From assembly GCA_963676435.2 (NCBI GenBank), contig CAXXOZ010000006.1, forward strand, positions 372,001-436,000: a stretch of DNA of 64,000 bases, read 5' to 3'. The first letter of the stretch is position 1. Every line of letters starts with the position of its first letter. Below the pieces are notes generated by a model. It was not told where the DNA came from. It was given only the letters and a program-made list of their open reading frames with translations, and did not search any database. Positions 35,526 to 45,308 of the stretch are shown piece by piece. The translations under genes were made by a program, and so were the position numbers. The stretch is from CAXXOZ01 sp963676435. GTDB taxonomy: Bacteria; Bacillota; Clostridia; Lachnospirales; Lachnospiraceae.

Positions 35526-35834
35526 GTGGCAAATGAGAAAATTCAGGCTATAAGAGAGGCTGAATTGGATGCGGCTAATTCTTTGAAAGAGGCACATTCA
35601 AAAAGCGATTTTATTCTTAGCGAAGCTAAGAAAGAGGCAGATAAAATCGAGAAAGAAATGTTAGCACAGATTGAAAAAGAGGCAGATCAGCTAGCAAAAG
35701 AGGCTGAACAAAAAAATGTGTTAGTATTGGAAGCCGCAATTAAAAAGGCAGAGGTTGATATTGAAAAAATAAACGAAGTTGTTAGTAGCAAGCAAGCCGA
35801 GGCAACAAAACTTATTATGGCGGAAATAATTTAA
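35526..35834 (+). CDS. ntpF: V-type ATPase peripheral stalk subunit G/H
   Basis: A 102-residue, wholly helical, charged coiled-coil protein (EKEADQLAKEAEQK region) starting with GTG after GGAGGTG. It forms the peripheral stalk with subunit E. Position at the head of a gene run in the order of Enterococcus hirae ntpFIKECGABD supports the assignment. Confidence 0.82.
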   Translation: MANEKIQAIREAELDAANSLKEAHSKSDFILSEAKKEADKIEKEMLAQIEKEADQLAKEAEQKNVLVLEAAIKKAEVDIEKINEVVSSKQAEATKLIMAEII

Positions 35835-35864
35835 TACAAAACATATAAAAGGAGGTGTTGTCCT

Positions 35865-37871
35865 ATGGCAGTGCTGCAAATGCAGCGAATAAGTATATGT
35901 GCTTTAAAAGAGAAGCGAAAAGAAATCCTTGAAATGTTACAGCAAAAAGGTGTATTAGAGATAAACGATGTAATGAAAGAGGATAGTGTTTTTACTAAAA
36001 CAGATGTTTCAAAAACAGAAGCTATGTTTGAGAAGAGTTCATCAGAAGCTGAAGGGGCTCTTGAGGTACTAAATACTTACAGCGAAGAAAAAAAATCAAT
36101 GCTATCTTCCTTCGAAGGAAGAACGGAGATTGAAAAAGAAATTTATGATAATTTCAAGGATAAATATCAGGATGTAAGAGCGGTAATTATTAAGTTACAG
36201 GATCTTGGAAAAAAGGTTGCTGAAAATAATGCAGAAATTATTCAGGTAAAACAACAGATTGAAACCCTTCAGGATTGGAAAAACTTTGACATGCCATTGA
36301 GTTTTGATGGTACCAAGTACACAACAGCTTTTATCGGAGTTTTACCTGGAATGTGGACGCTGGAAAGTATATATGAAAGTTTTGCAGACTTGCTCCCATT
36401 AGATATTGATGTTATATCTTCATCGAGAGAACAAACTTGTATAATGTTGATTACCCATAAAGATTCAGAAGGAAAAGTATATGAAAAATTAAAAACAATT
36501 GGTTTTTCATATCCACCAATTGTTTGTGATTACTCACCAGTTAAGCAAATATCATTATGGGAAAAAGATATTAAGGTACTAGAGGATGAAGTATCTACAT
36601 CAATCGAAGAAATTATTTCTCTTGATGATAGAAGAGATGAAATAAAATTTTTAGCTGACTATCAAAGAATAAGGGCTGAAAAATACAATGTTATAGGTAG
36701 AGTACTTCAGTCTGAGTATGTGTTCGTATTAAACGCTTACATTCCACAAAATGAAGTGGAATCAGTAAAGGCTGAACTTGAAAAATTTGACGCTGAGGTT
36801 GATTTAGAAGACATACAGGAAAATGAATCAGCACCAATCGCACTAAAGAATAACTCTTTTGCAACACCACTAGAAGGGATTGTTGAATCATTTAGCCTTC
36901 CAGGTAAAGGAGAGATTGACCCAACATTTGTAGTTTCAATTTTTTATTACCTGTTTTTTGGGCTGATGCTATCAGATTTTATGTACGGGCTAATACTTTT
37001 TGGTGGTACAACATTCCTTATGTTGAAGTTTAGAAGCATGGAAAAATCTATGAAGTCAAATTTACAGATTTTTATGTATTGTGGTCTTTCAACAATGTTC
37101 TGGGGAATAATGTTTAGCAGTTATTTTGGCGATTTTATAAAAGTGGTTTCTTCAACATTTTTTGGGACAACGATTACAATCAAACCATTGTGGATTGATA
37201 TGACAGCAAACCCTATGACTGTATTGACGCTTTCTTTAATACTAGGTTTAATTCATATATTTACGGGACTAGGTGTTAAATGTTACCAATCAATAAAAAA
37301 CAAGGATATACAGGCGGTTTTATTCGATGTTTTTGCATGGTATGCGATACTGATAGGTCTTTTGATGAAGCTGGTTTCAATGCAGATGATAATGGACATA
37401 TTAGGAGGAGGAGCAGATCCGCTGCTTTCTCTTGAAATGGGTAATATAGGAGGCTATATTGCTATAGTAGCGGCAGTTGTAATACTATTTACAGGTGGTC
37501 GTGAATCCAAGAACTTTGGTAAAAGACTTGCAAAAGGTGCTTATGCATTATATGGAATAACAGGATATTTGAGTGATGTATTATCATATTCACGTTTACT
37601 TGCCCTAGGACTTGCAACAGGAGTTATATGTCAGGTTGCAAATATGATAGGAACCATGTTTGGAGGAGGAGTTGTAGGTGCAATTATTTTCACCTTTGTA
37701 TTCCTTGCAATAAACGCATTAAATATATCAATAAATTCATTAGGAGCATATGTACATACAAATCGTTTACAGTATGTAGAGTTCTTTAGTAGATTCTATG
37801 ATGGCGGTGGAAGAAAATTCGAGCCATACAGCATAAATACAAAATATTTTAAATTTAAGGAGAAAAAATAA
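35865..37871 (+). CDS. ntpI: V-type ATPase membrane subunit I
   Basis: A 668-residue subunit a/I: N-terminal cytoplasmic coiled coils (~1-340) and a C-terminal membrane domain with 7-8 helices, where an Arg near residue 580 (SYSRLLALGLATG) is the proton/sodium channel arginine of the family. Stator component of the ion path. AGGAGG ribosome binding site; overlaps ntpK by 1 nt. Confidence 0.93.
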   Translation: MAVLQMQRISICALKEKRKEILEMLQQKGVLEINDVMKEDSVFTKTDVSKTEAMFEKSSSEAEGALEVLNTYSEEKKSMLSSFEGRTEIEKEIYDNFKDKYQDVRAVIIKLQDLGKKVAENNAEIIQVKQQIETLQDWKNFDMPLSFDGTKYTTAFIGVLPGMWTLESIYESFADLLPLDIDVISSSREQTCIMLITHKDSEGKVYEKLKTIGFSYPPIVCDYSPVKQISLWEKDIKVLEDEVSTSIEEIISLDDRRDEIKFLADYQRIRAEKYNVIGRVLQSEYVFVLNAYIPQNEVESVKAELEKFDAEVDLEDIQENESAPIALKNNSFATPLEGIVESFSLPGKGEIDPTFVVSIFYYLFFGLMLSDFMYGLILFGGTTFLMLKFRSMEKSMKSNLQIFMYCGLSTMFWGIMFSSYFGDFIKVVSSTFFGTTITIKPLWIDMTANPMTVLTLSLILGLIHIFTGLGVKCYQSIKNKDIQAVLFDVFAWYAILIGLLMKLVSMQMIMDILGGGADPLLSLEMGNIGGYIAIVAAVVILFTGGRESKNFGKRLAKGAYALYGITGYLSDVLSYSRLLALGLATGVICQVANMIGTMFGGGVVGAIIFTFVFLAINALNISINSLGAYVHTNRLQYVEFFSRFYDGGGRKFEPYSINTKYFKFKEKK

Positions 37872-38368
37872 TGATCACATTTTTAGAAAGTAATTTTGGA
37901 GTAATGTTGGCTCTTTTAGGAGCAGCGCTAGCAGTTTTAATGGCAGGAATTGGTTCTGCTAAAGGTGTAGGTACAGGTGGACAAGCAGCTTCAGGAGTAG
38001 TTACAGAAGACCCATCAAAATTTGGTAAAGTTATGATCTTACAGCTTTTACCTGGTACACAGGGTATTTACGGACTTATTATTGGTTTCCTTGTATTATC
38101 ACAGATTGGTATATTAGGTGGAGATGGAAACATTTCAATAGCAAAAGGAGTTTTATATTTATTCTCATGTCTTCCAATTGCATTTGTTGGTTTATATTCA
38201 GCTATGGCACAGGGAAAAACTGCAGCATCAGCTATAGGAATTGTTGCAAAAAAACCAGAGCAGTTTGGTAAAGCTATGATTTTCCCAGTAATGGTAGAAA
38301 CATACGCTATCCTTGCATTACTTATTTCCATTCTTGCGCTTACAGGAACGAATGGATTAAACATATAA
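37871..38368 (+). CDS. ntpK: V-type ATPase rotor subunit K, Na+-type
   Basis: A 165-residue double-hairpin c subunit with four transmembrane helices. The Na+ ligand set of E. hirae NtpK is conserved: Leu60, Thr63 and Gln64 in LLPGTQG, Gln114 in SAMAQGK, and the ion-carrying Glu143 in VMVETYAIL. Only one ion-binding carboxylate exists per four helices, as in NtpK. This predicts sodium transport (family knowledge plus visible residues). Four-nt run into the next gene region. Confidence 0.93.
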   Translation: MITFLESNFGVMLALLGAALAVLMAGIGSAKGVGTGGQAASGVVTEDPSKFGKVMILQLLPGTQGIYGLIIGFLVLSQIGILGGDGNISIAKGVLYLFSCLPIAFVGLYSAMAQGKTAASAIGIVAKKPEQFGKAMIFPVMVETYAILALLISILALTGTNGLNI

Positions 38369-38387
38369 TCAGTGAGGAGAAACTAAT

Positions 38388-38963
38388 ATGGCTGGAATAG
38401 ATAAGATTTTGGAACACATAAAAAATGAAGCCGAAACCGATGTCAATAAAGTCATTGCAGAAGCAAAAAAAGAAGCAGATAATATCATAAGCGAAGCAAA
38501 GAAGCAGTCAGAAAATCAACTTAAACATCAAAATGCAAAAAATGATGTAGAATATAATGATAAAATTAAAAGAGGAGAATCTGCTGCAGCTTTAAAAGAA
38601 AAGCGTATGATATTAGAAGCAAAACAAAACATAATCCAGAAAGTAATTGAGGAATCAAAAAATTCTTTATATAAATTATCTGATAATGAATATTTTGAAG
38701 TTATTGAAAAAATGGCAAAAAAATATTCTACTGGTGAAAAAGGAATGCTTTTGTTAAATGCAAATGATCTTAAAAGATTACCGGCAGATTTCGGTAAAAA
38801 AATTGAATCGACAGGTTTAGAAGTATCAAAAGAAACAAGAGAAATTGCAGGAGGCTTTGTTCTTGTATATGGAGACATAGAAGAAAACTGTTCTTTTGAC
38901 GCATTGTTTTTAGCAGAAAAAGAAAATCTTCAGGATAAAGTTGGTGAACTGCTGTTTAGTTAA
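38388..38963 (+). CDS. ntpE: V-type ATPase subunit E
   Basis: A 191-residue peripheral stalk subunit: long N-terminal coiled coil (DVNKVIAEAKKEADNIISEA) and a C-terminal globular domain ending FDALFLAEKENLQDKVGELLF, typical of V/A-type E subunits. Partner of subunit G/H. Confidence 0.9.
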   Translation: MAGIDKILEHIKNEAETDVNKVIAEAKKEADNIISEAKKQSENQLKHQNAKNDVEYNDKIKRGESAAALKEKRMILEAKQNIIQKVIEESKNSLYKLSDNEYFEVIEKMAKKYSTGEKGMLLLNANDLKRLPADFGKKIESTGLEVSKETREIAGGFVLVYGDIEENCSFDALFLAEKENLQDKVGELLFS

Positions 38964-38987
38964 AATAGCTTTAGAAAGGTGAAGAAT

Positions 38988-39962
38988 ATGGAGGAAAACC
39001 AATTTACATATGCGGTTGCGCGTATAAGGGCGATTGAGCTATCTCTATTTAGTAAACAAAACTTGGAAATGCTTCTTTCCTTTAAAAGCTATGAAGACTC
39101 TATAAAGTATCTGTTAGAAAATGGCTGGGGAGAATCCGAATCGGATTCAGCTGAAAAAATTCTTATTAATGAAAGGGAAAAAACCTGGAAATTAATGAGG
39201 GAGCTTGTTGATAAGGAAAGCATGTCAATATTTGACGTATTTCTAATAGCAAATGATTTTCATAATTTGAAAGCAGCAATCAAGCAGGCTTATGTTAATA
39301 AAGAAAATCCTAATATTTTTATGTCTATGGGTACAATAGATGTGGAAAAAATTGTTGAAGCGACAAACAACCATGATTTTTCAATGTTACCAAAAACCAT
39401 GAGTTATGCTGCGAATGAAGCCTATGAGGTTCAATTTAGAACCGGAGATAGTCAGTTAACAGATACAATAATAGATAAAGCCTGCCTAGAGGCTGTTTAC
39501 GAAAAAGGAAAAGAATCAAATAATGATCTTATTAAAGCGTATGCAGAATTAAAGTGTGCTTCATCTAATATAAATATTGCTGTAAGAGCTTCAAAAACAA
39601 ACAAGGGAATTGACTTCCTTGAAAGAGCTTTTGCAAAATGCGATACATTAAATGAAAAGCGATTAATAGAGTCCACATTAAATAGTAAAGAAGCATTATA
39701 TGAATATTTGGAATCAACAATATATTCAGATGCAGTTGAGTTTATAAAAGAATCAACATCAGCATTTGAAAAATGGTGTGACAATCGTTTAATGGAAATG
39801 ATAAAACCTCAGAAATATAATTCATTTACAGTTTCGCCTTTACTGGCGTATGTACTTGCAAAAGAAAATGAAATAAAATCTGTTAGGATTATTTTATCAG
39901 GAATATTAAATGATCTTTCTGAAGAATCTGTCAGGGAAAGGTTAAGGGATATGTATGTATAG
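38988..39962 (+). CDS. ntpC: V-type ATPase subunit C
   Basis: A 324-residue all-helical subunit C (V/A-type d-like) that links the central shaft to the rotor ring. N-terminal FTYAVARIRAIELSLFSKQN is typical. I use ATG 38988 (AGGTG at the right distance) rather than the GTG at 38979. Overlaps ntpG-type gene by 8 nt. Confidence 0.9.
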   Translation: MEENQFTYAVARIRAIELSLFSKQNLEMLLSFKSYEDSIKYLLENGWGESESDSAEKILINEREKTWKLMRELVDKESMSIFDVFLIANDFHNLKAAIKQAYVNKENPNIFMSMGTIDVEKIVEATNNHDFSMLPKTMSYAANEAYEVQFRTGDSQLTDTIIDKACLEAVYEKGKESNNDLIKAYAELKCASSNINIAVRASKTNKGIDFLERAFAKCDTLNEKRLIESTLNSKEALYEYLESTIYSDAVEFIKESTSAFEKWCDNRLMEMIKPQKYNSFTVSPLLAYVLAKENEIKSVRIILSGILNDLSEESVRERLRDMYV

Positions 39963-40278
39963 GATAGCAGTTATAGGAGACAGGGACAGTATTTATGGCT
40001 TTGCAACCCTTGGTTTAGATGTTTATCCTGTTAGTAATGCGGAAGAAGGAGCAGAAAAGTTTAAAAAAATTGCTTCTGATAATTACGCAGTAATATACAT
40101 AACTGAGGCTTTACAGGCCCAGATAGAACAGGAAGTTGGAAAGTACCATAATGAAAAATTACCGGCAGTTATAGCCATTCCAGGTGTATATGGAAATACC
40201 GGAGACGGTATATTAAATGTAAAGAAATTAGTTGAGCAGGCAGTTGGCTCAGATATCATTTTTAATAACGAAAAATAA
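39955..40278 (+). CDS. V-type ATPase subunit F
   Basis: A 107-residue Rossmann-like subunit F (NtpG in the E. hirae nomenclature) with the opening MYRIAVIGDRDSIYGFATLG and the IYITEA segment. It sits on the central shaft and stimulates ATP hydrolysis. Overlaps subunit C by 8 nt. Confidence 0.93.
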   Translation: MYRIAVIGDRDSIYGFATLGLDVYPVSNAEEGAEKFKKIASDNYAVIYITEALQAQIEQEVGKYHNEKLPAVIAIPGVYGNTGDGILNVKKLVEQAVGSDIIFNNEK

Positions 40279-40296
40279 AGAAGCAGGTGAAAAGCG

Positions 40297-42063
40297 ATGA
40301 GCAAAGGTATAGTTAAAAAAGTTGCCGGTCCGTTAGTTATTGCTGAAGGTATGCGCGATTCAAATATGTTTGACGTGGTACGTGTTAGTAATCAGCGATT
40401 AATTGGCGAGATTATAGAAATTCACGGTGATCAGGCTTCCATTCAGGTTTACGAGGAAACATCAGGCTTAGGACCAGGGGAACCGGTTGAATCAACCGGA
40501 GCACCTTTGAGCGTAGAATTGGGACCTGGACTTATCGGAAGTATATTTGATGGTATTCAGCGTCCGCTGGTTGAAATTATGAACCAGAGTGGAAATAACC
40601 TAACTAGAGGTGTTGAAGTTCCATCACTTACAAGAGAAAAGAAATGGCACTTTGTTCCTACAGTTGAAGCAGGAACAATGGTTGAAGGTGGAGATATAAT
40701 CGGTACAGTTAAAGAAACACCGATTGTTGAACAAAGAATAATGGTTCCTAATGGAGTCAGTGGAAAAATAAAAACTATTCATCCAGGAGAATTTAACCTT
40801 GATGAAACAGTTGCAGTTATCGATGATAACGGTAAAGATGTAGAAGTAACAATGTTACAAAAATGGCCAGTTCGTTTGGGAAGACCTTATAAAGAAAAAT
40901 TATCCCCTGATGTGCCTCTTGTAACAGGACAAAGGGTAATTGATACATTATTCCCAATAGCAAAAGGTGGTGTTGCTGCGGTTCCAGGACCTTTTGGAAG
41001 TGGAAAAACAGTAGTACAGCATCAGTTAGCTAAATGGGCTGAAGCAGATATCGTTGTATATATAGGATGTGGAGAACGTGGAAATGAAATGACAGACGTT
41101 CTTAACGAATTTCCAGAACTTAAAGATCCAAAAACAGGATATTCTCTTATGGAAAGAACTGTTCTTATTGCGAACACTTCAGATATGCCCGTTGCTGCTC
41201 GTGAGGCATCAATTTATGTAGGTATTACAATAGCAGAATATTTTAGAGATATGGGATACTCAGTTGCTCTTATGGCAGACTCAACATCACGTTGGGCGGA
41301 AGCTCTTAGAGAAATGTCAGGACGTCTTGAAGAAATGCCAGGTGAAGAAGGTTATCCTGCTTACCTAGGAAGTCGTCTTGCTCAGTTCTATGAAAGAGCC
41401 GGTCGAGTTATTTCAAAAGGTCTTAATCCTAGAGAAGGAGCGCTATCAGTTATCGGAGCGGTTTCTCCTCCAGGTGGAGATATATCAGAGCCGGTTTCTC
41501 AGGCCACACTTCGTATAGTAAAAGTTTTCTGGGGTCTAGATGCAAACCTTGCGTATATGCGTCACTTCCCAGCTATTAACTGGCTTACAAGTTATTCTCT
41601 TTATGTAGATAGTATGAGTAAATGGTTTGATAATGCTGTTGAAGGAAAATGGATGGAAAAAAGAGCTAGACTTATGAAACTTTTAAGTGATGAAGCAGAA
41701 CTTGATGAAATCGTTAAGCTTGTAGGTATGGATGCTTTATCAGCTCCTGACAGACTAAAACTTGAAGCAGCTCGTTCTATTCGTGAAGACTTCTTGCATC
41801 AAGATGCATTCCATGAAGTAGATACTTACACTGAGCTTGACAAACAGTACAGAATGATTAACTTGGTTCTTGACTATTATGACAAAGCTTTAGAAGGTCT
41901 ACAAAGTGGAGTATCAGTAGATGATTTAGTTGCTCTTCAAATAAGAGAAAAAATCGGAAGATTTAAATATCTTACAAATGATCAGACTCAAGAAGAGTAT
42001 GATAATATTAATCAGGAATTATTAAAAGAAATAGATGCTTTAAAACAAAAGGAGGACATATAA
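40297..42063 (+). CDS. ntpA: V-type ATPase catalytic subunit A
   Basis: A 588-residue catalytic subunit with Walker A GPFGSGKTVVQHQLAKW (~residues 231-247), the A-type non-homologous insert after the N-terminal barrel and the catalytic Glu in YIGCGERGNEMTDVL. It hydrolyses ATP to drive ion pumping, or makes ATP in reverse. No intein. One-nt spacing to subunit B. Confidence 0.97.
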   Translation: MSKGIVKKVAGPLVIAEGMRDSNMFDVVRVSNQRLIGEIIEIHGDQASIQVYEETSGLGPGEPVESTGAPLSVELGPGLIGSIFDGIQRPLVEIMNQSGNNLTRGVEVPSLTREKKWHFVPTVEAGTMVEGGDIIGTVKETPIVEQRIMVPNGVSGKIKTIHPGEFNLDETVAVIDDNGKDVEVTMLQKWPVRLGRPYKEKLSPDVPLVTGQRVIDTLFPIAKGGVAAVPGPFGSGKTVVQHQLAKWAEADIVVYIGCGERGNEMTDVLNEFPELKDPKTGYSLMERTVLIANTSDMPVAAREASIYVGITIAEYFRDMGYSVALMADSTSRWAEALREMSGRLEEMPGEEGYPAYLGSRLAQFYERAGRVISKGLNPREGALSVIGAVSPPGGDISEPVSQATLRIVKVFWGLDANLAYMRHFPAINWLTSYSLYVDSMSKWFDNAVEGKWMEKRARLMKLLSDEAELDEIVKLVGMDALSAPDRLKLEAARSIREDFLHQDAFHEVDTYTELDKQYRMINLVLDYYDKALEGLQSGVSVDDLVALQIREKIGRFKYLTNDQTQEEYDNINQELLKEIDALKQKEDI

Positions 42064-43434
42064 ATGCCAAAAGAATATAGAACCATTCAAGAAGTTGCCG
42101 GTCCTCTTATGTTGGTACAAGGCGTAGAAAATGTTACTTATGATGAACTTGGAGAAATCGAGCTTGCTTCTGGAGAGAGAAGACGTTGTAAAGTTCTTGA
42201 AATTGATGGAAACAATGCTTTGGTTCAGTTGTTTGAAAGTTCAACAGGTATTAACCTTTCAGATAGTAAAGTTAGATTTTTAGGAAGAAGTATGGAACTT
42301 GGAGTATCAGAAGATATGCTTAGCCGTGTATTTGATGGACTTGGAAGACCTATTGATAAAGGACCAGACATTCTTCCAGATAAAAGAAATGACATTAATG
42401 GTTTACCAATGAATCCAGCCGCTAGAAACTACCCTCAGGAATTTATTCAAACAGGCGTTTCAGCGATTGATGGTCTTAACACACTTGTTCGTGGACAAAA
42501 GCTTCCTATCTTTTCAGCTTCAGGTCTTCCACATGCAGACCTTGCTGCTCAAATTGCTCGTCAGGCGAAAGTTAAAGGTAAAGATGAACAATTTGCCGTT
42601 GTATTTGCAGCGATGGGTATTACTTTCGAGGAAGCTAACTTCTTTACTGAAAGTTTCCGTGAAACAGGTGCTATAGATAGAACAGTTATGTTTGTAAACC
42701 TTGCTAATGACCCTGCGGTAGAGCGTATTGCAACACCACGTATGGCCCTAACTGCAGCTGAATACTTAGCATTTGAAAAAGAAATGCATGTACTTGTTAT
42801 CCTTACAGATATAACTAACTATGCAGATTCTCTTCGTGAGGTATCAGCAGCTCGTAAGGAAGTTCCTGGTCGTAGAGGGTATCCTGGTTATATGTACACT
42901 GACCTTGCTACATTATACGAGCGTGCAGGACGTCTTACAGGTAAAGAGGGAAGTATCACAATGATTCCAATCCTTACTATGCCTGAGGATGATAAAACTC
43001 ATCCGATTCCTGACTTAACAGGATACATAACAGAAGGACAGATTATCTTAAGTCGTGAACTATATCGTCAGGGAATTAAACCTCCAATCGATGTACTACC
43101 TTCTCTTTCACGTTTGAAAGATAAAGGTATCGGTGAAGGAAAAACTCGTGCTGACCATGCAAATACAATGAACCAGCTTTTCGCCGCTTATGCGAGAGGT
43201 AAAGAAGCTAAAGAATTGATGGTTGTACTTGGAGAAGCAGCCCTAACAGATATTGATAAATTATATGCCCAGTTTGCTGAAGAATTTGAAAAAGAGTATG
43301 TTTCTCAGGGATACGAAACAAACCGTGAAATAGAAGATACTCTTGAAATAGGATGGAAACTTCTAAGCATATTACCTAGAGCTGAGCTTAAGAGAATTAA
43401 AGACGAATATTTGGATCAGTACTATGGTAAGTAA
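42064..43434 (+). CDS. ntpB: V-type ATPase regulatory subunit B
   Basis: A 456-residue non-catalytic nucleotide-binding subunit. It lacks a P-loop (FSASGLPHADLAAQI at that position), as expected for B. N-terminal YRTIQEVAGPLMLVQGVENV. Alternates with A in the head. Confidence 0.97.
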   Translation: MPKEYRTIQEVAGPLMLVQGVENVTYDELGEIELASGERRRCKVLEIDGNNALVQLFESSTGINLSDSKVRFLGRSMELGVSEDMLSRVFDGLGRPIDKGPDILPDKRNDINGLPMNPAARNYPQEFIQTGVSAIDGLNTLVRGQKLPIFSASGLPHADLAAQIARQAKVKGKDEQFAVVFAAMGITFEEANFFTESFRETGAIDRTVMFVNLANDPAVERIATPRMALTAAEYLAFEKEMHVLVILTDITNYADSLREVSAARKEVPGRRGYPGYMYTDLATLYERAGRLTGKEGSITMIPILTMPEDDKTHPIPDLTGYITEGQIILSRELYRQGIKPPIDVLPSLSRLKDKGIGEGKTRADHANTMNQLFAAYARGKEAKELMVVLGEAALTDIDKLYAQFAEEFEKEYVSQGYETNREIEDTLEIGWKLLSILPRAELKRIKDEYLDQYYGK

Positions 43435-43448
43435 AGGAGGCGATATCC

Positions 43449-44120
43449 TTGGCTAGAGCACAAGTAAATCCAACCCGTATGGAACTTACCAAACAGAAAA
43501 AGAAATTAGCAACAGCCTTAAGGGGACATAAACTTCTTAAGGACAAGCGAGATGAGCTTATGAGACAATTTCTTGATCTGGTTAGGGAAAATAAAGTTCT
43601 TAGGGAAAAAGTGGAAGATGGAATAAAAAGTTCAAATAAAAATTTTGTTTTGGCAAGAGCAGGAATGGAAGATGAGGGAATGAATGTTGCCCTTATGTCA
43701 CCAAGACAGGAAGTATACCTTGAAACAAGTGTAAAAAATGTTATGAGTGTTGAAATTCCTTCATTTGAATACAAAACAAGAACACCAGATGCAAACGATA
43801 TTTATTCGTATGGTTATGCATTTACATCAGGAGACCTAGATGGAGCAGTAAAATCTCTTGCAGATATTTTACCAGACATGTTAAGGTTGGCTGAAGTAGA
43901 AAAATCTTGCCAGTTAATGGCAGCAGAAATAGAAAAAACAAGACGTAGGGTTAATGCACTTGAGCATGTTATGATTCCTGAAACAAGAGAAATCATAAAA
44001 TATATCAAAATGAAATTGGATGAAAATGAAAGAAGTACTCAGATTCGTTTGATGAAAGTTAAAGATATGATGTTAGAAGAAGCACACCATTATAAAGAAC
44101 GTTTATATTCTGCAGAATAA
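43449..44120 (+). CDS. ntpD: V-type ATPase shaft subunit D
   Basis: A 223-residue coiled-coil central shaft protein (NPTRMELTKQKKKLATALRG; C-terminal RRVNALEHVMIPETREIIKYI). It starts at TTG 43449 with AAAGGAGG upstream. Last gene of the nine-gene operon; terminator at 44128. Confidence 0.95.
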   Translation: MARAQVNPTRMELTKQKKKLATALRGHKLLKDKRDELMRQFLDLVRENKVLREKVEDGIKSSNKNFVLARAGMEDEGMNVALMSPRQEVYLETSVKNVMSVEIPSFEYKTRTPDANDIYSYGYAFTSGDLDGAVKSLADILPDMLRLAEVEKSCQLMAAEIEKTRRRVNALEHVMIPETREIIKYIKMKLDENERSTQIRLMKVKDMMLEEAHHYKERLYSAE

Positions 44121-44127
44121 TAAAGAT

Positions 44128-44158
44128 AGCGGTTCGTAGATAATACGGACCGCTTTTT
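44128..44158 (+). terminator. Terminator of the V-ATPase operon
   Basis: AGCGGTTCGTA / TACGGACCGCT (one wobble) followed by TTTTT. Confidence 0.85.
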
Positions 44159-44237
44159 ACTACACATTTAATAAATTTATTGAAGAATATTCTAAAGAAT
44201 GATAAAATTATTTGGTATAAAACTTGGGAGAAAACTA

Positions 44238-45284
44238 ATGGGAAAAAGAGATTATTCATTGGATTTTTTAAAATGTTTTTCAATGATTTTGGTTATAGTA
44301 ATACATCTAAGTAATTATTATTGTAGACACACGGATCAGATATTAACTTCTAACTTTATAGTTTCTATGATATATGATGGATTGGCAAGAGTTTGTGTGC
44401 CACTATTTTTTATGATAAGCGGTGTTGTAACTTTAAGTGGCAAAAATGATAGTAAAAGATATTTTAGAAGAATATTAAAATTCACTCTGATACTTGCCTT
44501 TTGGACAGTTATATATTATCTATGGGATGCGTTTTATATGCATTATGAATATAATTTGATTTCGGATTTTTTCAATGTCTTTTTTGAACCTATGAAAATT
44601 CACCTATGGTTTATGTACCCTATTATAGGTTTATATATTGTTGCACCTTTTATTCAAAAAATGCTCGTAAACTTGGACAGAAAACTTGAAAATTTATTTA
44701 TAGGACTTTGGATAGCTTTCGGAAGTGGAGTTTACCTATTCAGAACAATTGTTGCTATGGCAGGTATAAAAACAGAGGTAGGATATCCACTAGCTATCTT
44801 TCAGGATACTTACTGGTTGGGTTATTTTGCAGTAGGATTTATACTTTATAAAAGGCTACAAAATATAAAAGGCGAAAGAAAATATAATAAATATTTAATA
44901 AGCATATTTTCCATTTCTATGTTTATAACTCTTGTCGGTACATTGATTGGTTCATTGCTTAAATCAGAATTTTATCAGGGATTTTTAGCATACAGAGGTA
45001 TATTGATAATTTTTAGTTCGATTTGTATGTTTAGTTATATAATCTTAAATTCGGACAGAATATTAAAAGCACCTGTAATTAAAATTGTAGAATTAATTGT
45101 AACATACTCTTTTGGTGTATATTTATCACATTTATTGTTTTATAATATATTGGTTAAGGAGTTTGATATATTAAAGCTAAATGGAGCCTATGGGGTACCA
45201 CTATTTACTGTCCTGTTATTCGCAGTATCGTTTTCTTTTACTTATATATTGAAGAAAATTCCATTTTTTAGAAACGTTGTTTAA
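44238..45284 (+). CDS. Acyltransferase-3 family membrane protein
   Basis: A 348-residue protein with ~10 transmembrane helices and the AT3 signature RDYSLDFLKCFSMILVIVIH near the N terminus (the conserved His of helix 1). Related proteins O-acetylate surface polysaccharides or lipids. ATG 44238 with GGGAGA upstream is preferred over a frame 13 codons longer. Followed after 24 nt by the large exported protein. Confidence 0.85.
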   Translation: MGKRDYSLDFLKCFSMILVIVIHLSNYYCRHTDQILTSNFIVSMIYDGLARVCVPLFFMISGVVTLSGKNDSKRYFRRILKFTLILAFWTVIYYLWDAFYMHYEYNLISDFFNVFFEPMKIHLWFMYPIIGLYIVAPFIQKMLVNLDRKLENLFIGLWIAFGSGVYLFRTIVAMAGIKTEVGYPLAIFQDTYWLGYFAVGFILYKRLQNIKGERKYNKYLISIFSISMFITLVGTLIGSLLKSEFYQGFLAYRGILIIFSSICMFSYIILNSDRILKAPVIKIVELIVTYSFGVYLSHLLFYNILVKEFDILKLNGAYGVPLFTVLLFAVSFSFTYILKKIPFFRNVV

Positions 45285-45308
45285 ATTTACTTTTATAGAG
45301 GCAGACAT

